DNA of 64,000 nucleotides from positions 682,001 through 746,000 of the forward strand of contig NZ_JACHTM010000002.1 of the NCBI RefSeq assembly GCF_015354055.1, given 5' to 3'. A model generated the notes under the pieces. It was not told the DNA's origin and did not search any database. It saw only the letters and a program-made list of their open reading frames with translations. Positions 28,706 through 36,363 of this stretch are shown in pieces. Positions within the stretch are counted from its first letter, which is position 1. Every line of letters starts with the position of its first letter. This DNA comes from Thermaurantiacus tibetensis. GTDB lineage: Bacteria > Pseudomonadota > Alphaproteobacteria > Sphingomonadales > Sphingomonadaceae. The position numbers were made by a program, and so were the translations under genes.

Positions 28706-31171
28706 ATGCACGCGCCCGATCGGCCCGCCCGCTCCGCCCGCGGCCGCTGGCTCCGCCGGCTCGCGGTGGCCGCCGCGGCGCTCCTCGTGGTGGGCGCCGT
28801 CGCCGCCGGCCTCCTCTGGGCCACCCTCTTCCGCAACCTGCCCGATGCCGCGCGGCTCGCCGCCTACCAGCCGCCGCTTCCCACCCAGATCCGCAGCAGC
28901 ACCGGCGAGCCCCTCTTTGCCTTCGCCCGCGAGCGCCGCATCTTCCTCCCCTACGAGGAGATCCCCCAGGTCGTCGTCCACGCCTTCCTCTCGGCGGAAG
29001 ACAAGACCTTCTTCTCCCACGGCGGCCTCGACTTCCCCGGCATCGCGACGGCCATCGTCACCAACATCCGCGGCCTCTTCTCAGGCCAGTCGCGCCCGGT
29101 CGGCGCCTCCACCATCACCCAGCAGGTCGCCAAGAACCTGCTTCTTTCGAACGAGGTCACCCTCACCCGCAAGCTGCGCGAGGCGGTGCTCGCCCGCCGC
29201 ATCGAGGAGATCCTGACGAAGGAGCAGATCCTCGAGCTCTACCTCAACGAGATCTTCCTCGGCCGGAACGCCTATGGAGTCGAGGCCGCGGCCCGCACCT
29301 GGTTCGGCAAGCCGGCCGCCGAGCTCGCCGCGCACGAGGCCGCCTTCCTCGCCAGCCTCCCCAAGGCCCCCTCCGCCTTCGATCCCCGCCGCAACTACGC
29401 CCGCGCGCTCGAGCGCCGCAACTGGGTGCTGGGCGAGATGGCGGCGAACGGCTGGCTCCCGCGCCAGGATCTCGCCCGCCTTCGGGCCCTTCCCATCCAG
29501 GTTGCCGCCGAGCCGCGCGCCACCGCCAACGTCGCGCCCTACGGCCGCGACTTCATGGAGGAGGTCCGCCGCCAGCTCATCGCCCGCTTCGGCGAGACGG
29601 CCGCGGACGGCCCCAACAGCCTCTACGCCGGAGGCCTCTGGGTCCGCACCACCATCGACCCCGCAATCCAGAAGGCGGCCGAGAAGGCGCTGCGTGACGG
29701 CCTCGTCCGCTACGATCGGCTGCGCGGCTGGCGCGGGCCTGCCGCCACCATCGACCTCGGCGACGGCTGGCCCGCACGCCTGCGCGCGCTCGACCTTCCC
29801 GTCGGCTACGAGAGCTGGCGCGCCGCCGTCATCCTCGCCCGCACCGGCGGCGGCTTCCGCCTCGGCTTCGAGGACGGCTCGACGGGCACCATGTTCGCCG
29901 GAGACGCCATGATGTCCCGCGGCGGCGTCCCCGCCCACCAGCAGCTGAAGCCCGGTGACGTCGTCCCCGTTGCGCCCACCGGCGCCGGCAGCTGGGGCTT
30001 GCGGCAGATCCCGCTCGTCTCCGGCGCCCTCGTCGTCCAGGAGGCCCACAGCGGCCGCGTCCTCGCCATGGTCGGCGGGTTCGATTCGCGCGGCGCCAGC
30101 TTCAACCGCGCCACCCAGGCGCTGCGCCAGCCCGGCTCCGCCTTCAAGCCCTTCGTCTACGCCGCCGGCCTCGAGGCCGGCATGACGCCGGCAAGCCTCG
30201 TCTCGGATGGCACCTTCTGCGTCTACCAGTCGGCGCGGCTGGGGCGGAAATGCTTCCGGAACTTCGGCGGCGGCTCGGCGGGCCTCCAGACCATGCGCTG
30301 GGGCCTCGAGCAGTCGCGGAACCTCATGACGGTGCGCATCGCCGCCCAGACCGGCATGGACAGGGTGGTCAAGCTCGCCAGGGACCTCGGCATCGGCGAC
30401 TACCAGCCGGTCCTCGCGATCGCGCTCGGCGCCGGCGAGACGACGCCCATGAAGCTCGTCAACGCCTATTCCATGCTGGTGAACGGGGGGAAGGAGATCG
30501 AGCCCGTCGTCTTCGACCTCGTCCAGGACCGCAACGGCCGCCCCATCTTCCAGGCCGACACCCGCCGCTGCCCCGGCTGCCGCGCGCCCTGGAAGGGCCA
30601 GGCCATGCCGCAGCCGGTCGACACCCGCCGCCAGGTCCTCGACCCGCGCACCGCCTACCAGGTCGTCCACATGCTCGAAGGCGTGGTCGAGCGCGGCACC
30701 GCCACCCGCCTCAACAACCTCGGCGTGCCCTTGATGGGCAAGACCGGTACCACGACGGGTCCGAAGGACGTCTGGTTCGTCGGCGGCACGTCCGACATCG
30801 TCGCCGGGCTCTACATGGGCTTCGACCGGCCGCAGAACCTCGGCGGCTGGGTCCAGGGCGGCAATGTCGCCGTCCCCATCTGGCGCGACTGGTACACCGC
30901 GACCTACGCCGAGGACCCGCCCGAGCCCTCGCCCTTCCTCGCGCCTGCCGGAATCCGCATGGTCCGCATCGACCGCCGCTCGGGCCGGCGCGTCTTCGGC
31001 GTGTGGCCGTCCGATGCGCCCAAGGCCGCGGTCATCTGGGAGGCCTTCAAGCCCGAGACCGAGCCGCGCCGCATCGTCGGCCCGCCGCCGCCGCCCCCGC
31101 TTGCCGCCGGCGCCGGCCGCGCCATCCGCACCGACCGCGACTTCCTCGCCGAGCATGGGGGCATCTACTGA
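28706..31171 (+). CDS. mrcA: Penicillin-binding protein 1A (transglycosylase/transpeptidase)
   Basis: This 821-residue bifunctional enzyme polymerises and cross-links peptidoglycan. A single membrane anchor spans about 17-37 (LAVAAAALLVVGAVAAGLLWATLF). The GT51 domain (65-240) has SAEDKTFFSHGG (catalytic Glu near 97), GASTITQQVAKNLLLSNE, RRIEEILTKEQILELYLNEIFLGRNAYGVEAAA. The transpeptidase domain has SAFK near 476, SRN near 535 and KTGT near 679. The tail is Pro-rich. Length is typical of alphaproteobacterial PBP1a. It is divergent from cobA by 121 bases. Confidence 0.96.
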   Translation: MHAPDRPARSARGRWLRRLAVAAAALLVVGAVAAGLLWATLFRNLPDAARLAAYQPPLPTQIRSSTGEPLFAFARERRIFLPYEEIPQVVVHAFLSAEDKTFFSHGGLDFPGIATAIVTNIRGLFSGQSRPVGASTITQQVAKNLLLSNEVTLTRKLREAVLARRIEEILTKEQILELYLNEIFLGRNAYGVEAAARTWFGKPAAELAAHEAAFLASLPKAPSAFDPRRNYARALERRNWVLGEMAANGWLPRQDLARLRALPIQVAAEPRATANVAPYGRDFMEEVRRQLIARFGETAADGPNSLYAGGLWVRTTIDPAIQKAAEKALRDGLVRYDRLRGWRGPAATIDLGDGWPARLRALDLPVGYESWRAAVILARTGGGFRLGFEDGSTGTMFAGDAMMSRGGVPAHQQLKPGDVVPVAPTGAGSWGLRQIPLVSGALVVQEAHSGRVLAMVGGFDSRGASFNRATQALRQPGSAFKPFVYAAGLEAGMTPASLVSDGTFCVYQSARLGRKCFRNFGGGSAGLQTMRWGLEQSRNLMTVRIAAQTGMDRVVKLARDLGIGDYQPVLAIALGAGETTPMKLVNAYSMLVNGGKEIEPVVFDLVQDRNGRPIFQADTRRCPGCRAPWKGQAMPQPVDTRRQVLDPRTAYQVVHMLEGVVERGTATRLNNLGVPLMGKTGTTTGPKDVWFVGGTSDIVAGLYMGFDRPQNLGGWVQGGNVAVPIWRDWYTATYAEDPPEPSPFLAPAGIRMVRIDRRSGRRVFGVWPSDAPKAAVIWEAFKPETEPRRIVGPPPPPPLAAGAGRAIRTDRDFLAEHGGIY

Positions 31172-31195
31172 ACCGCCGTCAACCGCCCGCAGCGC

Positions 31196-31224
31196 TTGGC
31201 AGCTCCCGCCCCGCTGGCTAGACG
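31196..31224 (+). promoter_or_regulatory. Candidate promoter of the pssD operon
   Basis: TTGGCA (31196-31201) and TAGACG (31219-31224) are spaced by 17 bases. The predicted start of transcription, about 31231, coincides with the ATG (31232) of a 17-codon reading frame that ends inside the pssD start codon. Confidence 0.45.
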
Positions 31225-31231
31225 CAGCCGC

Positions 31232-31285
31232 ATGCTCCGCCCGGCCCCGCTCCGCCCGGCGCGCCTGCGGCCGACGCGCCCATGA
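31232..31285 (+). CDS. Possible 17-residue leader peptide coupled to pssD
   Basis: ATG at 31232 opens a 17-codon frame coding MLRPAPLRPARLRPTRP, and its TGA overlaps the pssD ATG (ATGA at 31282). The position directly after a -35/-10 pair suggests leaderless translation, with ribosomes handed to pssD. The peptide is only Arg, Pro, Leu, Ala and Thr with four Leu-Arg-Pro units, so ribosome pausing could matter. In GC-rich DNA such frames arise by chance; the overlap and promoter geometry are the only support. Confidence 0.3.
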   Translation: MLRPAPLRPARLRPTRP

Positions 31286-31764
31286 GCGGCAGCCCCCGCG
31301 TCCTCGCCGTCGCCTCCGCCGGCGGCCACTGGATCCAGCTGCTCCGGCTCGCCCCCGCCTGGGACGGCTGCGAAGTCGCCTACGCCACCACCTCGGCAGA
31401 CTTCCGGGACCATGTCGCCCGTCTCGCCGCATCCCGCGGCCAGCCCGCACCCGGCTACCACGTCCTCACCGATGCCAACCGCTGGCAGAAGCTCCGCCTC
31501 CTGCGCCAGGCCGTCGAGGTTCTCCTCCTCCTCCTCCGCCTCCGGCCCGACGTCATCGTCACGACCGGCGCCTCGGTCGGCTACTTCGCCATCCGCTTCG
31601 GCCGCCTCCTCGGCGCGCGCACCCTGTGGCTCGACAGCATCGCCAACGCGAAGGAGCTCTCCCTCTCCGGCGCCCGCGCCGGCCCCATCGCCCACCTGTG
31701 GCTCACCCAGTGGCCCGAGCTCGCCCGGCCCGGCGGCCCCCGCTACGAGGGCCAGGTCCTGTGA
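31282..31764 (+). CDS. PssD/Alg14-like glycosyltransferase subunit
   Basis: This 160-residue protein is the membrane-anchoring partner of a two-part GT-B glycosyltransferase that builds exopolysaccharide or lipid-linked sugar. Alg14 features are VLAVASAGGHWIQLLRLAPAW at the N terminus, the hydrophobic VEVLLLLLRLRPDVIVTTGASVGYFAIRFGRLLGARTLWLDSIANAKELSLSG, and WLTQWPELA near the end. The catalytic nucleotide-sugar part is the next gene, which starts within its stop (GTGA). In rhizobia the PssD/PssE pair adds glucuronic acid; the sugar here is unknown. Confidence 0.88.
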   Translation: MSGSPRVLAVASAGGHWIQLLRLAPAWDGCEVAYATTSADFRDHVARLAASRGQPAPGYHVLTDANRWQKLRLLRQAVEVLLLLLRLRPDVIVTTGASVGYFAIRFGRLLGARTLWLDSIANAKELSLSGARAGPIAHLWLTQWPELARPGGPRYEGQVL

Positions 31765-32249
31765 TCTTCCTCACCGTCGGCACCCAGGAGCCCTTCGACC
31801 GGCTGGTCCGCGCCGTCGACCAGTGGGCGGCCACGGCCACCATGCCGGTCTTCGGCCAGCTCGGCGCGCTCACGCCCGCGAGCTACCGCCCGGCCCACAT
31901 GGAATGGGCCGAGTTCCTCCCCGCCCGCCTCTACGAGGAGAAGGTCGCCGCCTGCCGGCTCATGGTGGCGCACGCCGGCATGGGCTCGATCATCTCCGCC
32001 CTCACCGCCATGAAGCCCCTCCTCATGCTGCCGCGCCGCGCCAGCCTCGGCGAGCACCGGAACGAGCACCAGCTCGCCACCGCCGAGAAGTTCGCCGGCC
32101 GGCCGGGCCTCCACGTGGCAGCCGACGAGCGGGAGCTTCCCGCCCTCCTCGACCGCCTCCTCGCCGCGCCAGAGGCGCCCGAGGCCGCGCTTTCGGCCAC
32201 CGCCAGCCCCGAGCTCATCGCCGCCGTCCGCCGCTTCATCCTCGGCTGA
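31761..32249 (+). CDS. PssE/Alg13-like glycosyltransferase subunit
   Basis: This 162-residue protein is the UDP-sugar-binding half of the PssD/PssE pair. It opens with IFLTVGTQEPFDRLVRAVDQWA, then has AACRLMVAHAGMGSIISALTAMKPLLMLPRRASLGEHRNEHQLATAEKF, the GT-B C-terminal nucleotide-sugar motif. The start is GTG overlapping the pssD stop by 4 bases, so the subunits are co-translated. It should act at the inner face of the cytoplasmic membrane in surface polysaccharide assembly. Confidence 0.9.
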   Translation: MIFLTVGTQEPFDRLVRAVDQWAATATMPVFGQLGALTPASYRPAHMEWAEFLPARLYEEKVAACRLMVAHAGMGSIISALTAMKPLLMLPRRASLGEHRNEHQLATAEKFAGRPGLHVAADERELPALLDRLLAAPEAPEAALSATASPELIAAVRRFILG

Positions 32250-32302
32250 CGCCCCGCGCCACACCGTCCGGTCGCGTCTGCCGGCTGCGGCAGAGGCGCC
32301 CG

Positions 32303-33844
32303 TTGCACATCGCGCGCGCCCGCGCCACCCGCACACCCGTGCTCCTCCTCCCCGTCCTCGGCGACCAGCTCACCCCCACCCTTGCCAGCCTCCGCGGCGC
32401 CGACCGCGCCTCCTCGGTCATCCTCCTGGCCGAGGTCATGGAGGAAGCCTCCTACGTCCCCCACCACCGGCAGAAGCTCGCCCTCGTCTTCGCGGCCATG
32501 CGCCACTTTGCCGAGGCGCTCCGCGCCGACGGCTGGCATGTCGCCTACCACCGCCTCGACGACCCCGACGCACCGCCCGGCCTCGATTCCGCCATCCGCG
32601 CCGCCGCCGCCCGCCACGGCGCCACCGCCATCCGCATGACGGAAGCCGGCGAGCACCGCGTCCGCGCCCTCCAGCGCGCCATCCCCGGCGCCACCATCTG
32701 CGAGGACGACCGCTTCCTCGTCTCGCTCCCCGCCTTCGCCGCCTGGCGCGCGGGCCGCCGCCGGCTGCGCCTCGAGGACTTCTACCGCTGGCAGCGCCGC
32801 GAAACCGGAGTCCTCATGGCCGGCGATGAACCCGTCGGCGGCCGGTGGAACTTCGATTCCGAGAACCGCAGGCCGCTGCCGAGGGGCCTCGTCCCGCCCC
32901 CGCCCCCGCGCTTCCCGCCCGATGCCATCACGGCGCAGGTGCTCGCCATGGTCGCAGCCCGCTTTCCGTCGAACTTCGGCACGCTTGACCGCTTCGCCTG
33001 GCCCGTCACCCGCAGCGACGCCCTCGCCGCCCTCGCCGACTTCGTCACTCACCGCCTGCCCCTTTTCGGAGACTACCAGGACGCGCTCGCCCATGGGCAG
33101 GAGACGCTCTTCCACTCGCTCCTCTCGCCTGCCCTCAACCTCGGCCTCCTCACCCCGCGCGAGCTCGTCGACTCGGCGCTCGCCGCCCACGCCGCCGGCC
33201 ACGCGCCCTTGAACGCCGTCGAGGGCTTCGTCCGCCAGATCCTCGGCTGGCGCGAATATGTGCGGTGCATCTACCTCGCCGAAGGGCCGGATTACGTCCG
33301 CCGCAACGCCCTTGCCGCCACCCGCCCGCTTCCGGCCATCTACTGGCAGGGCGCAAGCGGCATGGCCTGCTTCGACTCGGCCTTCGCCCAGACGCGCGAC
33401 CTGGCTTACGCCCACCACATCCAGCGCCTCATGGTGCTCGGCAACTTCGCCCTGCTCGCGGGCGTCGACCCCTTCCACGTCCACGAATGGTTCCTCGTCG
33501 TCTATGCCGATGCCTACGAATGGGTCGAGGCGCCCAACGTCATCGGCATGAGCCAGTGGGCCGATGGCGGCCTCCTTGGCTCCAAGCCCTACGCGGCGTC
33601 GGGCGCCTACATCCGCCGCATGGGCGACCACTGCCGCCACTGCCGCTTCGACGTGACGGCGAAGACCGGTGAGGGGGCCTGCCCCTTCAACCGCCTCTAC
33701 TGGGACTTCATCGCCCGGAACGAACGCCATTTCGCGTCGAACCAGCGCATGTGGCGCACGCTCGATGCCTGGCGCCGCTTCCCGCCTGCCCGCCAGCAGG
33801 CCATCCGCGACGACGCCGCCGCCTTCCTCGCCACCCTCTCCTGA
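32303..33844 (+). CDS. Iron-sulfur bacterial (6-4) photolyase / cryptochrome
   Basis: This 513-residue flavoprotein belongs to the FeS-BCP (PhrB) group that repairs UV-induced (6-4) photoproducts. It starts LPVLGDQLTPTLASLRGAD, the short N-terminal motif of this group. The FAD domain has GFVRQILGWREYVRCIYL, AYAHHIQRLMVLGNFALLAG, HEWFLVVYADAYEWVEAPNVIGMSQWADGG. Four Cys likely bind the 4Fe-4S cluster: one in GMACFDSAF near 355, and three in DHCRHCRFDVTAKTGEGACPF near 446-463. The TTG at 32303 has AGAGG six bases upstream; a GTG at 32339 is an alternative. Confidence 0.93.
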   Translation: MHIARARATRTPVLLLPVLGDQLTPTLASLRGADRASSVILLAEVMEEASYVPHHRQKLALVFAAMRHFAEALRADGWHVAYHRLDDPDAPPGLDSAIRAAAARHGATAIRMTEAGEHRVRALQRAIPGATICEDDRFLVSLPAFAAWRAGRRRLRLEDFYRWQRRETGVLMAGDEPVGGRWNFDSENRRPLPRGLVPPPPPRFPPDAITAQVLAMVAARFPSNFGTLDRFAWPVTRSDALAALADFVTHRLPLFGDYQDALAHGQETLFHSLLSPALNLGLLTPRELVDSALAAHAAGHAPLNAVEGFVRQILGWREYVRCIYLAEGPDYVRRNALAATRPLPAIYWQGASGMACFDSAFAQTRDLAYAHHIQRLMVLGNFALLAGVDPFHVHEWFLVVYADAYEWVEAPNVIGMSQWADGGLLGSKPYAASGAYIRRMGDHCRHCRFDVTAKTGEGACPFNRLYWDFIARNERHFASNQRMWRTLDAWRRFPPARQQAIRDDAAAFLATLS

Positions 33845-33948
33845 CGGCGCCGCCCGCGGCAGCAGGCCGCATCGGGGGGCCGCCCCGACGCCGTCCGGCA
33901 ACGGCCCGCGGCTACCGCCCCACGCAGTGTCTGTCAGGGGGCCGTCAC

Positions 33949-34686
33949 ATGAAGCTCGCGCCCGCTGCCGCTCTCGCCACCTTCCTCGCCGCGCCCGCAG
34001 CCGCGCTTCCCTTTGCCTTTGCGTCTGCCACTGGCAGCACCACGGTCGCCCACGGGGCGACCGCCGCCGGCCTCACCCTCCTCAGCTTCGCGCCCGTCGA
34101 GATCCTCGACTTCGGTCTCGCCGACGGCGCCGGCGGCAGCGCGGCCTCCGCCGGCGGAGTCTTCGCCGCCGGTGGCTTTGCCGGGCTCGCCGAGTGCGCG
34201 GCGCTCGCCCAGCCGGCCTACGGCGTCCACGCCGCCACCGCCGGCCTCGAGGCCGCCCCCCTCCTGCGCTTCGTGAACGAGGGCGCGGCAGACGCCCCCC
34301 TCGCCTTCCGCCTTGCCGGCAGCATCGACCTCTCGGTCCAGACCGCGGGGCGGCTGGCCTTCGCCAACGCCTTCGGCACCTGGACCTTCCGCTTCGCTGG
34401 AACCGGAGTCTCCGGCACGCTTCCGGCAAGCTTCGGCGACTCCGCCGACCTCTCCGGCGGCTTCTTCACCGGCCCCTTCGGCGCCGATTCACTCTCGCGC
34501 GCCGCCAGCCTCGAGCTCGCCCTGGTCCTCTCCCCCGGGGCCGTGCTCGAGATCGCCCGGGCAAGCTTCGCCGCGAGCTTCGCCTACGCCTTCGTCCCCG
34601 AGCCCGCCACCTGGGCCATGTTCGTCGCCGGCTTCGGCATCGTCGGCGTCGCGCTCAGCCGCCAGCGCCGGCCGCTTTCGGCCTAG
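33949..34686 (+). CDS. PEP-CTERM sorting-domain protein
   Basis: This 245-residue exported protein has a signal peptide (MKLAPAAALATFLAAPAAALP) and a beta-rich Ala/Gly/Phe core without Cys pairs apart from one Cys. Its C-terminal sorting signal is VPEPATWAMFVAGFGIVGVALSRQRR. It would be cut and handed on by an exosortase during export of surface matrix. The mature domain matches no family I recognise. It lies 104 bases after the photolyase and 62 bases before the acyl-CoA synthetase, probably with its own promoter, which I could not place. Confidence 0.85.
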   Translation: MKLAPAAALATFLAAPAAALPFAFASATGSTTVAHGATAAGLTLLSFAPVEILDFGLADGAGGSAASAGGVFAAGGFAGLAECAALAQPAYGVHAATAGLEAAPLLRFVNEGAADAPLAFRLAGSIDLSVQTAGRLAFANAFGTWTFRFAGTGVSGTLPASFGDSADLSGGFFTGPFGADSLSRAASLELALVLSPGAVLEIARASFAASFAYAFVPEPATWAMFVAGFGIVGVALSRQRRPLSA

Positions 34687-34748
34687 CGCAACCGCGAGCG
34701 GCATGGCGCGCCCGCCTGCGGCACAAGGCGCTCCCGGGAGGTTCAGCC

Positions 34749-36287
34749 ATGGAATTCGCCCGTCTCGCCGACATGACGGCCCACTGGGCCGCCGCCACGC
34801 CCGACCGCACCGCCATCCTCTACGAGGGCACCGCCGAGACCTGGGCGGGCCTTCACGCCCGCGTCCTTGCCGCCGCCGGTGCGCTCCGCAAGGCGGGCGT
34901 GAAGCCCGGCGACCGGGTCGGCCACATGGGGCTCAACCACCCGGCCTACGTCGTCCTCATGTGCGCCTGCTTCCGGCTGGGTGCCATCATGACTCCCATC
35001 AACTGGCGGCTCGTCGCCGGCGAGGTCGCCTATGTCCTCGACGACGCCGGCATCGGCCTCCTGCTCGCCGACCGCGCCTTCGGCCCCGTCATCGCCGGCG
35101 CCGGCGCGCACGGCCTCACCATCGTCTGGACCGACGAGTTCGACGCCTTCCTCGCCAGCGCCACCCCCGAGGACGCCCTCGCCGACACCGGCCCCGAAAC
35201 CGTCGCCCTCCAGCTCTACACGTCGGGCACCACCGGCTTTCCCAAGGGCGCCCTCCTCACCAACCGCAGCCTGCTTGGCACCATCGCCAAGGGCGCGCTC
35301 ACCGGCGAATCCTGGTCGCTCTGGCGCGACGATGACGTGGCGCTCGTCGCCATGCCGCTCTTCCACATCGGCGGCACCGGCTGGGCGCTCCACGCGCTCC
35401 ACGCGGGCGCCACCATGGTCATCCTCCCCCGCCCCGAGATCCCGGCCATGGTCGAAGCCATCGCCACCCACCGGGTCACGCGCATGTTCGCAGTGCCCGC
35501 CGTCCTCAACATGATCCTCAATGACCCGTCCGCCCAGGGCGCCGACTTCGCTTGCGTCCGCGCCCTCCTCTACGGCGCCTCGCCCATCCCCCTGGACGTC
35601 CTCTCCCGCTCGATCGCCCGCTTCCCCAACGCCCAGTTCGTCCAGTGCTATGGTGCCACCGAAACCTCCGGCACCGTCGTCTACCTCCCGCCCGAGGACC
35701 ACAGCGTCGAGGGCAACGCCCGCATGAAGGGCTGCGGCAAGCCCTTCCCCGGCAACGAGATCCGGATCGTCGATTCCGACATGCGCGAGCTCCCCCGCGG
35801 CACCATCGGCGAAATCGCCATCCGCTCCGTCTCGGTCATGGCCGGCTATCACAACAGGCCGGAGGCAACCGCGAAGGCCATCCGCGACGGCTGGTATCTC
35901 TCCGGAGACGCCGGCTACATGGACGAAGACGGCTATCTCTACATCCAGGACCGGGTGAAGGACATGATCGTCTCGGGTGCGGAGAACATCTACCCCGCCG
36001 AGGTCGAGAACGCGCTCCACACCCACCCGGCAGTGAAGGACGCCGCCGTCATCGGCGTGCCCGATCCGAAGTGGGGCGAGGCGGTCAAGGCCATCGTCGT
36101 CCTGAAGGAAGGGGCGCAAGCCACCGCAGACGAGCTCATCGCCCACTGCCGTCCCCTCATTGCCGGCTACAAGATCCCGAAGTCGGTCGATTTCGTCGCC
36201 GAGCTGCCGCGCAACCCCTCGGGCAAGATCCTCAAGAAGGAGCTCCGCAAGCCCTACTGGGAGGGCATGGACCGCCAGGTCGCCTGA
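34749..36287 (+). CDS. Fatty acyl-CoA synthetase (AMP-forming)
   Basis: This 512-residue enzyme of the ANL superfamily activates a carboxylic acid to its CoA thioester. Motifs are LYTSGTTGFPKGALLTN near 156, MPLFHIGGTGW, QCYGATETSGTVVYLPPED near 301, DGWYLSGDAGYMDEDGYLYIQDRVKDMIVSGAENIYPAEVEN, and the catalytic Lys in NPSGKILKKELRKPYW. GGAGG lies seven bases before the ATG. Substrate chain length is not readable; medium- or long-chain fatty acids are likely. A second, different synthetase occurs at 47017-48549. Confidence 0.93.
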   Translation: MEFARLADMTAHWAAATPDRTAILYEGTAETWAGLHARVLAAAGALRKAGVKPGDRVGHMGLNHPAYVVLMCACFRLGAIMTPINWRLVAGEVAYVLDDAGIGLLLADRAFGPVIAGAGAHGLTIVWTDEFDAFLASATPEDALADTGPETVALQLYTSGTTGFPKGALLTNRSLLGTIAKGALTGESWSLWRDDDVALVAMPLFHIGGTGWALHALHAGATMVILPRPEIPAMVEAIATHRVTRMFAVPAVLNMILNDPSAQGADFACVRALLYGASPIPLDVLSRSIARFPNAQFVQCYGATETSGTVVYLPPEDHSVEGNARMKGCGKPFPGNEIRIVDSDMRELPRGTIGEIAIRSVSVMAGYHNRPEATAKAIRDGWYLSGDAGYMDEDGYLYIQDRVKDMIVSGAENIYPAEVENALHTHPAVKDAAVIGVPDPKWGEAVKAIVVLKEGAQATADELIAHCRPLIAGYKIPKSVDFVAELPRNPSGKILKKELRKPYWEGMDRQVA

Positions 36288-36328
36288 CCGTCGCCGTCCC
36301 CGCGTCCCGCGCCCGCCCCTCGCGCGCC

Positions 36329-36357
36329 TTGACAGAAGCGCGCGAGCGGCCGTCAAC
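36329..36357 (+). promoter_or_regulatory. Candidate promoter of the type II secretion operon
   Basis: A consensus TTGACA (36329-36334) is followed after 17 bases by GTCAAC (36352-36357), a weak -10. The prepilin peptidase ATG is at 36364, so the message may again be leaderless. There is no ribosome-binding site before that ATG. Confidence 0.35.
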
Positions 36358-36363
36358 ACGGCC

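Noticed and set aside
27488-29020. Long minus-strand frame extending the DUF2849 gene upstream through cobA and mrcA
   Set aside because: Only the final 94 codons match a family; the upstream part is Gly/Arg-rich and antisense or out of frame to cobA and mrcA. The GTG overlapping the cobA stop is the real start.
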